From positions 3,600,501-3,664,500 of the forward strand of contig NZ_CP012836.1 in NCBI RefSeq assembly GCF_001593605.1: a stretch of DNA of 64,000 nt. Reading direction: 5' to 3'. The position numbers and the translations under genes are program-made. How positions within the stretch are numbered: position 1 is the stretch's first letter; each line of letters opens with the position of its first letter. Below the pieces are notes generated by a model. The model was not told where the DNA came from. It worked only from the letters and a program-made list of their open reading frames with translations, and searched no databases. The stretch is from Algoriphagus sanaruensis (GTDB lineage Bacteria; Bacteroidota; Bacteroidia; Cytophagales; Cyclobacteriaceae). Positions 45,365 to 53,927 of this stretch are shown piece by piece.

Positions 45365-46708
45365 ATGATTCAATCGACCCTTATCCAGAACGTTTCCCTT
45401 GTTAATGAAGGCCAAATCCAGGTTACCGATGTCTTAATCGTCGGTGAGCGAATCCAAGAAATCGGCTCCAATATTCCAATTCGGACTGGCATGCAAGTCA
45501 CTGATGGAACGGGGAAATTTCTCCTCCCGGGAGTCATTGACGGACAAGTACATTTTCGGGATCCAGGGCTCACCCACAAGGCCGACTTGAACAGTGAAAG
45601 TAAAGCAGCCCTCGCAGGAGGTGTCACTTCTTTCATCGATATGCCGAATACTCGGCCTAACACCTTGACCTTGGAGCTTTTGGAAGAAAAATATCAGCTA
45701 GCCTCCCAAAAGTCTCTGGCAAATTATGGCTTCCTACTCGGGATCAATGGAGAAAATTTAGACGAGGTATTACAATGGGACACCTCTGGACTACTGGCGA
45801 TCACGGATGATGGCCTGTATTTCTCTGGCAAGGGAAATATTCTTGCCGACCGGCCAGACATGCTGGAAAAGATTTTTTCAAATTACAAAGGCCTGATTGC
45901 CATCCATTCAGAAAAGGAAGAGGTCATTGAAAAAAACGAAGAAACTTACCGCGAAAAGTACGGAGAGGATGTTCCAGTCAAATATCATCCCCTGATCAGA
46001 AGCGAACAGGCCTGTTACGAAGCGTCTGAACGAGCCATTGCACTTGCTGAAAAACACGGTGCTCGCCTCCATATTCTCCACTTGAGCACGGCTAAGGAAA
46101 CGGACTTGTTTCGCAATGACATTCCGCTTTCGGAGAAAAAAATTACGACCGAAGTATCTGTCCACCATCTCTGGTTTACCGATGCGGACTACGAGCAAAA
46201 AGGCACATTGATCAAATGGAATCCGGCCATTAAAACCAAAAAGGATGCCGATGGATTACTTCAGGCCTTGTTGGACGATCGAATTGACCTCATCACCACG
46301 GATCATGCCCCGCATACCCTGGAAGAAAAGCAAAAACCCTATTTCCAATCCATGTCTGGGGCTCCCTTGGTTCAGCATTCCTTGGTTTGCTTGCTCGAAT
46401 TTTACCATCAAGGAAAGATTAGCTTGGAAAAAATCGTGGAAAAAATGTGTCATAATCCAGCCATTTTGTATCGAATCAAAGACCGTGGGTACATCCGAAA
46501 GGGATATTTTGCGGATTTGGTGATGATTGATCTTGCTCAAACTTGGACAGTCGCCAAAGAAAATATCCTGTATAAATGTGGATGGTCACCGCTGGAAGGC
46601 ACGACTTTCCATAGTCAAGTTGTAAAAACCTGGGTCAATGGGCACTTGGCCTATGATGAAGGAACGTTTGACGAATCCATCCTAGGAAAAGCGCTGGAGG
46701 TGAAATGA
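45365..46708 (+). CDS. pyrC: Dihydroorotase
   Basis: A 447-residue cytosolic amidohydrolase for the third step of pyrimidine synthesis (carbamoyl-aspartate to dihydroorotate), type I long form. Metal ligands are visible: DGQVHFRDPGLTHKADL with the His-x-Arg motif (usually His-x-His; Arg here is the carbamoyl-aspartate contact) and ISTAKE-like LHLSTAKETDLF, plus TTDHAPHTLEEK with the catalytic Asp. Substrate Asn/Arg is in MPNTRPNTLT. Standard allantoinase marks are absent. Its stop overlaps the start of a DUF6671 gene by four bases (ATGA). No other pyrimidine gene lies in the window. Confidence 0.92.
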   Translation: MIQSTLIQNVSLVNEGQIQVTDVLIVGERIQEIGSNIPIRTGMQVTDGTGKFLLPGVIDGQVHFRDPGLTHKADLNSESKAALAGGVTSFIDMPNTRPNTLTLELLEEKYQLASQKSLANYGFLLGINGENLDEVLQWDTSGLLAITDDGLYFSGKGNILADRPDMLEKIFSNYKGLIAIHSEKEEVIEKNEETYREKYGEDVPVKYHPLIRSEQACYEASERAIALAEKHGARLHILHLSTAKETDLFRNDIPLSEKKITTEVSVHHLWFTDADYEQKGTLIKWNPAIKTKKDADGLLQALLDDRIDLITTDHAPHTLEEKQKPYFQSMSGAPLVQHSLVCLLEFYHQGKISLEKIVEKMCHNPAILYRIKDRGYIRKGYFADLVMIDLAQTWTVAKENILYKCGWSPLEGTTFHSQVVKTWVNGHLAYDEGTFDESILGKALEVK

Positions 46709-47565
46709 GCCAAGCTCGGATTGAGGAATTGTTTGCTGGACGAACTTTGGTGATTGCGACCCAGCATCACAAAGAAAAAGTGCTCGGGCCGATTTTTTCT
46801 GAAGCGCTGGGTGTCAAGATTGTCGTTCCGAGCTCTTTGGATACGGACCGTTTGGGGACATTTTCTGGAGAGGTAGAGCGAATGGATGATCCTATCACCA
46901 CTGCCCGAAAAAAATGTGAACTCGCCCTAGCCAACACCGAATTTGATTTAGCCTTAGCAAGTGAGGGCTCTTTTGGGGCACATCCCAACGCGTTTTTTCT
47001 TCCTGCAAATGAGGAATGGCTAGTCTTGGTAGATCAAAAAAATGGAATTGAAATCTCAATTCGTCAGCTTAGTCTGGACACTAATTTTGCTGGAGAGGAA
47101 ATCAAAAACTTGAGTGAGTTAGAAGAATTCTCCGATAAAGCAGGTTTCCCTTCTCATGGACTTATCCTTCGAAAAGCAAAAGAGGAATTATTGGATTTGC
47201 ACAAAGGAATCATCGAGCCTAAAAAGCTCGATCAACTCGCTCGATCATTATTGGAAAAACATGGAAGCTTGTATGTAGAAACCGATATGAGGGCCATGTT
47301 TAACCCTTGCCGTATGAAAGTAATCGAGCAAACTGGCCGAAAGCTAATCGCTAAAATCCTGGATTGCTGTCCTTCTTGCTATATGCCTGGCTTTGGGATC
47401 GTATCCTACGAACCCGGACTTCCTTGCAGTTGGTGTGGACAGCCGACCCGAGCAGTATTGGCAGCCGAAAAAGTCTGCTCCCATTGCCAGCATCAGGAGC
47501 GAGTCATGTATCCCGAAGGAAAAACCAGCGAAGACCCGATGTACTGCGATCGTTGTAATCCTTAA
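46705..47565 (+). CDS. DUF6671 protein with C-terminal zinc ribbon
   Basis: A 286-residue cytosolic protein. The N-terminal part (LFAGRTLVIATQHHKEKVLG, ALASEGSFGAHPNAFFLPAN) is DUF6671. The C-terminal 70 residues hold four Cys pairs (CCPSC, CSWC, CSHC, CDRC) that would bind one or two zinc ions. Function unknown. Translational coupling to dihydroorotase (ATGA overlap) hints at a nucleotide-related role, but this is inference. The stop is six bases from the converging metallo-beta-lactamase gene. Confidence 0.75.
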   Translation: MSQARIEELFAGRTLVIATQHHKEKVLGPIFSEALGVKIVVPSSLDTDRLGTFSGEVERMDDPITTARKKCELALANTEFDLALASEGSFGAHPNAFFLPANEEWLVLVDQKNGIEISIRQLSLDTNFAGEEIKNLSELEEFSDKAGFPSHGLILRKAKEELLDLHKGIIEPKKLDQLARSLLEKHGSLYVETDMRAMFNPCRMKVIEQTGRKLIAKILDCCPSCYMPGFGIVSYEPGLPCSWCGQPTRAVLAAEKVCSHCQHQERVMYPEGKTSEDPMYCDRCNP

Positions 47566-47571
47566 AGTGGA

Positions 47572-48312
47572 TTAGTCATTGGCAAACAATCGGATCGTAT
47601 AATCCAGCAATTCCCCATTTCCGACTTTCCCATGGCCCGGAATGACATTTTGGAGATCTGGAAAGTTTGCCTTTACACGAGCTACTGTTTCGGACCAATC
47701 TTGAAGATTGGCATCCCCCAAAAATCCCTTCGATGCTCCAACTTCCTTGATCAAACAGCCTCCAAACAACACCTGCTCGGCGGGCACAAAAGCCACCACA
47801 TTATCCCGTGTGTGACCTTCTCCGAAAAAACGAATTATCACTTCCAATTCTCCTGCCTTTAAAGTCAATAGATCCTCAAATCCATTTTGAGGAATTGGTT
47901 CTTCTGCCCCTTTGGCCAAAATTTGAGTTTGCTTTGAAGAATAAGAAGGCACCCCTTTTGAATGAAACTGGGACAAGCCTCCCAAGCAGTCGTTGTGGAA
48001 ATGGGTGGCAATCACGGCTTTTACAGTTGCTTTTCGCTCAGTTTCCAACCACGCAATTAATTCCTGGCTCACCTCGTCATCGGTTGGTGTATCAAAAACC
48101 AGAGCTTCATTCCCATTTAAAACGATCATCCCATTGCAGGCGACTTTTCCAAAATCTTGTGTCTTCAGATAGCTGATATGGACAAAAGTATGCGCACTGA
48201 TTTGCTCGATCTGAAGGGTTTCTGATTGGTAAATTGGCCGACCAGTTTGGGCAAAAAGGAATTGCCAAGTAGAAATCAACAGCAAAATAAATCCGAATCC
48301 GAGGACTTTCAT
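47572..48312 (-). CDS. Subclass B1 metallo-beta-lactamase
   Basis: A 246-residue exported protein with a signal peptide (1-20, ending LFAQ). All B1 zinc ligands are present: His104, His106 and Asp108 in THFHNDCLGG, His167 in GEGHTRDN, Cys186 in LFGGCLIKE and His227 in IPGHGKV. Lys189 and Asn202 occupy the places of Lys224 and Asn233 that contact beta-lactam substrates. This combination is specific to B1 enzymes, the subclass that includes many carbapenemases, and the length is usual. Odd: the residue after the Asp ligand is Cys109, where B1 enzymes commonly have Arg or Ser. A chromosomal, species-intrinsic gene is more likely than a mobile one, as no mobile sequence flanks it. Confidence 0.88.
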   Translation of the reverse strand: MKVLGFGFILLLISTWQFLFAQTGRPIYQSETLQIEQISAHTFVHISYLKTQDFGKVACNGMIVLNGNEALVFDTPTDDEVSQELIAWLETERKATVKAVIATHFHNDCLGGLSQFHSKGVPSYSSKQTQILAKGAEEPIPQNGFEDLLTLKAGELEVIIRFFGEGHTRDNVVAFVPAEQVLFGGCLIKEVGASKGFLGDANLQDWSETVARVKANFPDLQNVIPGHGKVGNGELLDYTIRLFAND

Positions 48313-48362
48313 AGTATGGTTTTGAAAAACCGAATATACCCTTCAATAAGATTTGATAGGAC

Positions 48363-49739
48363 TTATTTTCCTTCTAATTCTGCTTTTGTTTTTAGATAAG
48401 CGGAAGTCTGCTTTTCCATCTTCTCCCTCAGCTCGATGAGAATCTGCCGAAATGCAGGATTTGATGCTAGATTATTTTTCTCCAAAGGATCGACACTTAG
48501 GTCATAGAGTTCTTCATGTGAAGGATCGTTGATGTACCGGAAGTATTTCCAGCGATCCGTACGAAAAGCTTCACTGGGCGCAATAATGGGAGTTTGCCAC
48601 AAATGCTCGGTGACAAATTCTTTACGTTTGGACAATTCCGATGAGTTGAGCGAAAGTCCTTGCCAAGAAGTAGGAGCAGGTACTCCAGCCAAATCCAAAA
48701 TAGTGGCAGGAACATCAATATTCAAAGCAAAGGAAGGATTGATCATCCCACCCTTTTTCCTAGGATCAAAAACAAGTAACGGAACCCGAAGGGAGTTTTC
48801 ATACATCAACCATTTTCCAGCCAATTGGCGCTCTCCGAGAAAATAACCATTGTCCCCCATCAGGATAATCACGGTTTTCTCGGCAAGCCCTTTTTCTGCC
48901 AATTCTTTTCGGATTTTCCCGATTTCCGCATCTACCTCTGAAATCATCCTATAATAGCCTTTGGCGCTGTGTTGATACTTTTCAGGAGTATCGTACCTCC
49001 AATGCCATCTCGTTCGGTTTTCTCCCGTTCGTACATAGGCAGGTTGCGCCAAAAACTCGACTTCCGAAGCCATAATCGGATCAGGAATCGTCACATTTTG
49101 ATACATCGTATCAAATTCAGAAGACCAGAAATATTGCAATTCAGCAGGATCATGGGCGTGAGGAGCGCTAAAGCTAAGCGATAGCATAAAAGGCTGATCA
49201 TCGGGTGCGGACTTGATAAAATCCAGTGCTTGCTGTCCTGTGTACCGCGTCAGATGAACCGTATCTTGGTCAATGGTTTTGAAAAAATAACCGCGTCGAT
49301 CGTCATATTTCCCATTTCGATCATAGTCATCTCCAACCTCAAAAAGGGTTGAAAAATCAGGATAATTCACCCCGAATTTCCCAAAAAAGCCAGTGTAGTA
49401 ACCCGCTTCCCTCAAGGCTACAGGATAGGATTGAGCCATAAACGGCTCTTTAATAGCCCCCTGACCGAAGGTGTAGCCATGGGTTCGTTCATAAAGTCCA
49501 GTGAGAATACTCGCTCGGCTAGCGGCACAAATAGGCGTAGTTACAAACGCATTCGGAAAATAAGTTCCTTCGGTTGCCAAGCGATCCATTTCGGGAGTTT
49601 GGATGATCGGATTCCCTGCAAACCCCAAGGCATCCCAACGCTGATCGTCAGTGAGGATAAAAATAATATTGGGTTTAGTTTGGCAAAATGCCTGAACTAA
49701 CGGAAGGAGGACGAATAGAACGAGAGTAGCTTTTTTCAT
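48363..49739 (-). CDS. Family S1 sulfatase
   Basis: A 458-residue exported enzyme with a signal peptide (1-20). The formylglycine site is Cys71 in ICAASRASILTG (C-x-A-x-R, Cys type), metal ligands come from LTDDQRWDALGF and the later LMGDNGYFLGE, and KWLMYENSLRVPLLVFDP is also typical. It removes sulfate esters from glycans or small molecules. The Cys needs an FGE or anSME maturase, and none is in the window, so it must be supplied elsewhere. Divergent from the ribokinase gene across a 185-bp gap. Confidence 0.92.
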   Translation of the reverse strand: MKKATLVLFVLLPLVQAFCQTKPNIIFILTDDQRWDALGFAGNPIIQTPEMDRLATEGTYFPNAFVTTPICAASRASILTGLYERTHGYTFGQGAIKEPFMAQSYPVALREAGYYTGFFGKFGVNYPDFSTLFEVGDDYDRNGKYDDRRGYFFKTIDQDTVHLTRYTGQQALDFIKSAPDDQPFMLSLSFSAPHAHDPAELQYFWSSEFDTMYQNVTIPDPIMASEVEFLAQPAYVRTGENRTRWHWRYDTPEKYQHSAKGYYRMISEVDAEIGKIRKELAEKGLAEKTVIILMGDNGYFLGERQLAGKWLMYENSLRVPLLVFDPRKKGGMINPSFALNIDVPATILDLAGVPAPTSWQGLSLNSSELSKRKEFVTEHLWQTPIIAPSEAFRTDRWKYFRYINDPSHEELYDLSVDPLEKNNLASNPAFRQILIELREKMEKQTSAYLKTKAELEGK

Positions 49740-49924
49740 TTTTCAAGATAGGCGATAACTTAAAAGAAATGCATCCTGCACTTTAGTGATTTTCTCTAGT
49801 CAACCTGGAAAAAATCGATAGAATCTTTTCTAAATACTGCCTCCGCCTTGTGAATATGGGGAAATATGCCAAGCTTGGAGAATCCAACAAAAGCGATTTT
49901 CTTCAAAGAAACACCTCTTCATTC

Positions 49925-50842
49925 ATGGCAAAAATTCTGGTAGTCGGAAGCTCGAATACAGATTTGGTAGTAAAGACGGAGAGATTTCCTCAGCCGGGCG
50001 AGACAGTAGTTGGAAGAGATTTTTTTCTTTTTCAAGGAGGAAAAGGAGCCAATCAGGCTGTGGCTGCCGCCAGAATGGGTGGAAAAGTGGCCTTTATCAG
50101 CAGAGTTGGCACCGACCTATTTGGAAGCCAAACGAAGGAAGCCCTAGAAAGAGAAGGTATTTCCACAGCTTGGATGTCGATGGATGCTTCCTCCCCCACG
50201 GGAGTGGCTATGATCACGGTCAATGAACAAGGAGAAAATCATATCGTAGTCGTACCAGGTGCTAATGCCAACCTATTACCTGAAGCTCTTGATGAAGCAC
50301 AGGATGTCCTTCTAGATTCTGAAGTTTGGCTCTGTCAACTGGAAATCCCTGTAGAAACAGCCGCTTATTTGGCTGAAAAGGCCCAATCCTTTCTCAAAAA
50401 ACTTATTCTAAATCCCGCACCTGCTACAGACTTGCCAGAGTCGATATATCAGCATCTTTTCCTGATTACTCCAAATGAAACCGAAGCAAGTCTTTTGTCC
50501 GATTTACCCTGTGAACAGGAAGCCGACTACCCAAAAGTTGCCCAATGGTTTTTGGACAAGGGTGTCCAACAAGTCGTGATTACCCTTGGCGAAAAAGGAG
50601 CCTTCTTCAAAAATGCTGAGCTCGAACTCAGGATTCCTGCCCCGTCAGTTGCCGCTATCGATACCACTGCGGCAGGAGATGTTTTCAATGGAACCCTGGC
50701 AGTAGCCTTGGCTGAAGGCCAATCTTGGGAAAAAGCACTTCAAACTACCATCCAAGCCGCATCCCTTTCGGTGACTCGAATGGGCGCACAAGCTTCCGCT
50801 CCTTACCGTTCCGAATTGTTTCCAACCCCTCCCCTGATTTAA
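49925..50842 (+). CDS. rbsK: Ribokinase
   Basis: A 305-residue cytosolic PfkB-family kinase that phosphorylates D-ribose at O5. The ATG at 49925 (MAKILVVGSSNTDLVVKTE) is chosen over one 25 codons upstream since ribokinases start here. Signature 1 is FQGGKGANQAVAAARMGG, and signature 2 is DTTAAGDVFNGTLAVALAEG with the catalytic Asp. NPAPATDLPE and ITPNETEA are further ribokinase marks. It heads a rightward trio with an exported ADP-ribosylglycohydrolase (10 bp later) and an MFS carrier, arguing for ribose salvage. Confidence 0.93.
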   Translation: MAKILVVGSSNTDLVVKTERFPQPGETVVGRDFFLFQGGKGANQAVAAARMGGKVAFISRVGTDLFGSQTKEALEREGISTAWMSMDASSPTGVAMITVNEQGENHIVVVPGANANLLPEALDEAQDVLLDSEVWLCQLEIPVETAAYLAEKAQSFLKKLILNPAPATDLPESIYQHLFLITPNETEASLLSDLPCEQEADYPKVAQWFLDKGVQQVVITLGEKGAFFKNAELELRIPAPSVAAIDTTAAGDVFNGTLAVALAEGQSWEKALQTTIQAASLSVTRMGAQASAPYRSELFPTPPLI

Positions 50843-50852
50843 AGACAAGCTT

Positions 50853-52220
50853 ATGAACCTAAAACTACTCCCACTTTGGGCCAGCTTCCTATTCCTTTTA
50901 TCCTGTCAAACTCAGGATCCGAAAAGGGTTGGGATAGAACAAAACCCAAGTCTTACCTACCAATCTTATCAGCCGGATTCGTCAGATCGGATCATTGACC
51001 GTGAAAAATACTTCGACCAGTTGCAGGGATTTTGGTTGGCTACTTGCATCGCCAATTGGACGGGACTGGTAACCGAAATGGACAAAATCGGAGAAATCGG
51101 AGAGATAAAGACAGGTGCTTTTTATACCCGAGAAGATTGGGGTAAGCCCGACCAGCCAAGCATTTGGGCCCAAGGAGTACCAAGTCAATTATCCCCAACG
51201 ATTGATTTTGTGTTTGCTGATGAGGATACACTTTGGGGAGCCGATGATGATACGGACATCGAATACATCTATCAGGAGTTGCTTCTTGATAATCAGACTT
51301 CCTTGCTTACTGGAGAACAAATTCGTGAAGGATGGCTGAAACATATCAAATCCGAGGAAGAAAACTACCTCTGGGTATCCAACCAAAAGGCGCTTGATCT
51401 CATGCAGCAAGGACTTGTTCCCCCAGCAACCGGAGATCCTCAAAACAATCCGGAATATGACATGATTGATGCGCAATTGACCACCGAAATCTTTGGCCTT
51501 TATTCACCTGGGAGACCAGATTTTGGGTTAAAAATGGCCCAGCTTCCGATACAAACCACAGCACGATTGGAAAGCCAATGGATTTCTGAATTCTATGTTG
51601 CTATGTTTTCGTTAGCTACTGTCGCAGATCCTGAGCTCCCAATAAAGGATCGATTGCAGTGGATGGCAGAGGAGGCAAAAAGAACCTTACCTGATTCTTC
51701 TTATCCTGCCAAAATGTATGAATCTGTGAAGTCAAAATATGAAGAAGGTATCAGCTGGGAACAAGCACGTGACTCTGTCTATTACCGCTACCAAGTTGAA
51801 CAACTCGATGGCTATGACCTCACCAGCCGCAATTTGTATTGCAATGGTTGCTTTGCCGCAGGGATCAATTTTGCCTCCAGTTTGGTCAGCTTATTCTATG
51901 GAGAAGGAGACCTTTTGGAAACAATCAAAATCGGAGTTCTAGCCGGCTGGGATTCGGATAATCCTACCGCGACTTGGGGAGGATTGATTGGGTTTATGCT
52001 GGGAAAAGAAGAAGTAGAAAAGAAATTTGGCCGTACCTTTTCAAATCGATTCCATATCCACCGTACCCGAATTGGCTTTGAGGGAGATGGAATCGATACA
52101 TTTGAAAACATGTCCAAAAAAGGCCTTTGGATCATCGATCGAGTAGTGCAGGAAGAGCTTGGAGGGGGAGTTGATTTGGAGAAAAACCGATGGTATATCC
52201 CTGCCCAAAGCAAATTTTAA
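50853..52220 (+). CDS. Exported ADP-ribosylglycohydrolase family lipoprotein
   Basis: A 455-residue envelope lipoprotein (lipobox FLFLLSC, Cys near 18) with an ADP-ribosylglycohydrolase fold (PF03747). The dinuclear Mg site is suggested by GADDDTDIEYIYQE near 130 and by GVLAGWDSDNPTATWGGLIG near 390; the second loop is GWDSDN rather than the usual GGDTDT. Classic members act on ADP-ribose in the cytosol, so an exported one is better read as a ribosyl hydrolase for nucleosides or ribosides. In the Bacteroides rus ribose locus an enzyme of this family sits with ribokinases and a ribose permease, as here. Confidence 0.86.
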   Translation: MNLKLLPLWASFLFLLSCQTQDPKRVGIEQNPSLTYQSYQPDSSDRIIDREKYFDQLQGFWLATCIANWTGLVTEMDKIGEIGEIKTGAFYTREDWGKPDQPSIWAQGVPSQLSPTIDFVFADEDTLWGADDDTDIEYIYQELLLDNQTSLLTGEQIREGWLKHIKSEEENYLWVSNQKALDLMQQGLVPPATGDPQNNPEYDMIDAQLTTEIFGLYSPGRPDFGLKMAQLPIQTTARLESQWISEFYVAMFSLATVADPELPIKDRLQWMAEEAKRTLPDSSYPAKMYESVKSKYEEGISWEQARDSVYYRYQVEQLDGYDLTSRNLYCNGCFAAGINFASSLVSLFYGEGDLLETIKIGVLAGWDSDNPTATWGGLIGFMLGKEEVEKKFGRTFSNRFHIHRTRIGFEGDGIDTFENMSKKGLWIIDRVVQEELGGGVDLEKNRWYIPAQSKF

Positions 52221-52240
52221 ATCTGCACAATTAACAATTT

Positions 52241-53440
52241 ATGGCAAATCCTACCTCAACAGGAACTTTCAAAAAAACGGCTCTTCTTATCGTTATTTAC
52301 CTTGCCTTTATCAGTCTTGGTCTTCCGGATTCTCTTTTGGGATCGGCATGGCCTGCGATGTTTGAAGGCTTGCAAGTTCCGGTCGATTTTGCCGGGATTA
52401 TTTCCATGATTGTAGCGGGAGGCACTGTAATTTCCAGTCTTTTCAGCGGAAAAATCATTGCACGGTTTGGTGTGGCCTCAGTGACACTTTTCAGTGTTTT
52501 GATGACGGCCTTGGCCTTGATGGGATTTTCTCTTTCAGGTCAATTTAGCTACCTGTGCCTGTTAGCCATTCCGTTGGGATTAGGTGCAGGCAGTGTGGAT
52601 TCAGCCTTGAATAACTATGTAGCCTTGCATTACGAAGCACGGCACATGAACTGGCTCCATAGCTTTTGGGGAGTCGGAGCAGCCATCGGACCGATGATCA
52701 TGGCGGCCCACCTTGCCGGTGGCGATTCCTGGTCAAACGGTTACGAAACGGTAGCTTGGATTCAACTGGGCTTGGTTGGGATTTTAGCAATTTCGTTACC
52801 TTTTTGGACCAAGGATAATCTTGAAGATGAAACTCATAATCCGGAATCTTCTCCTGGATTTTTCCACCTACTTCAGACCCTTCCCGGATTAAAACAAGCC
52901 TTATTGGTTTTCTTTTGTTACTGTACAATCGAGGCGACGTTTGGCCTATGGGGAGCTAGTTTTTTGGTATTTGAAAAGGGATTTGAAGCCGACCAAGCCG
53001 CTCGATTGACCTCTTTGTATTTTATGGGAATTACTATTGGAAGATTTCTATCTGGATTCCTAACTGCCCATTTCACCAATAAACAATTGGTCTATCTAGG
53101 TCAGGGCGTAATTGGGATCGGATTGGCCTTGCTGTTACTTCCATTTTCAGAAAGTACACTTGTTGGATTTCTATTAGTTGGATTGGGTTGCGCACCTATA
53201 TTTCCCAGCCTACTCCATGAAACTCCTGTGAATTTTGGAGAAAAACACTCCCAAAGCATCATGGGAATTCAAATGGCGAGTGCCTATGTGGGAATCACGC
53301 TGATGCCATTTCTTTTCGGCAAAATTGCCTTTTTTACCGGATATGGATTCTTGCTCGGTTTTCTAGGAATTTTCCTCCTTTTGATTTTTCTATTGACCCA
53401 TTCCATGAACAAGACTATTCGACTAGAAAAAACCCTTTAA
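52241..53440 (+). CDS. MFS transporter, probable sugar (ribose) permease
   Basis: A 399-residue inner-membrane protein with 12 hydrophobic helices. Typical MFS features: LAFISLGLPDSLLGSAWPAM in TM1, a short loop with FSGKIIARFGVASVT (motif A-like) and the central loop after TM6 (FWTKDNLEDETHNPES). The start is 20 bp after the previous stop. Similarity in layout to FucP/YbjJ-type carriers is modest. Between ribokinase and ribosyl hydrolase genes its likely cargo is ribose or a ribonucleoside; not proven. Confidence 0.86.
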   Translation: MANPTSTGTFKKTALLIVIYLAFISLGLPDSLLGSAWPAMFEGLQVPVDFAGIISMIVAGGTVISSLFSGKIIARFGVASVTLFSVLMTALALMGFSLSGQFSYLCLLAIPLGLGAGSVDSALNNYVALHYEARHMNWLHSFWGVGAAIGPMIMAAHLAGGDSWSNGYETVAWIQLGLVGILAISLPFWTKDNLEDETHNPESSPGFFHLLQTLPGLKQALLVFFCYCTIEATFGLWGASFLVFEKGFEADQAARLTSLYFMGITIGRFLSGFLTAHFTNKQLVYLGQGVIGIGLALLLLPFSESTLVGFLLVGLGCAPIFPSLLHETPVNFGEKHSQSIMGIQMASAYVGITLMPFLFGKIAFFTGYGFLLGFLGIFLLLIFLLTHSMNKTIRLEKTL

Positions 53441-53455
53441 CTTCCAAACAGTCCC

Positions 53456-53893
53456 ATGAATCGACTTTTGCTCACCCCACTTCTAATCCTGACACTTGCT
53501 CTGTCAGCCTTATCCCAAACTCCGAAAGAAGAATTACTCCAACTAGACCTCAATTGGGAAAAAGCCTTATTGGCCTCAGATGTGGGTTTTCTAGAAAATC
53601 TGCTTTCCGATGATTTTATCTGGGTGCATAATCATGCCAGTCTGATTGATGGAAAAGAGGCTGTGATCAACCGAGCAAAACGAATCCAGTCCGGGCAAAA
53701 AGATGACACCCGAAACCGAACTTCCCGAGATCAGCAGGTAGTGATTTCTGGTTCGACGGGAATTGTAAGTGGCTATACGGTAGTAGATCGAGGCCCAAGT
53801 CCCACGCTCTACCACTACATGCGAACTTATGTTCAATCGAATGGAAAATGGCAGCTTTTAGGTAACCATACCATGGCTATTCCTGAAGAATAA
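53456..53893 (+). CDS. Exported NTF2-like (DUF4440) protein
   Basis: A 145-residue protein with a signal peptide (1-21, LSALSQ) and an NTF2-like cone fold: LDLNWEKALLASDVGFLENL, LLSDDFIWVHNHASLIDGKE, GYTVVDRGPSP and WQLLGNHTMAIPEE. DUF4440/SnoaL-like proteins include isomerases and many of unknown role. It follows the MFS gene by 15 bp and precedes a serine hydrolase by 34 bp; part of the same run of genes. No catalytic residue can be assigned. Confidence 0.85.
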   Translation: MNRLLLTPLLILTLALSALSQTPKEELLQLDLNWEKALLASDVGFLENLLSDDFIWVHNHASLIDGKEAVINRAKRIQSGQKDDTRNRTSRDQQVVISGSTGIVSGYTVVDRGPSPTLYHYMRTYVQSNGKWQLLGNHTMAIPEE

Positions 53894-53927
53894 GCTTAAT
53901 TCAAGATCCATTTCAGCTTCTAGTTCA

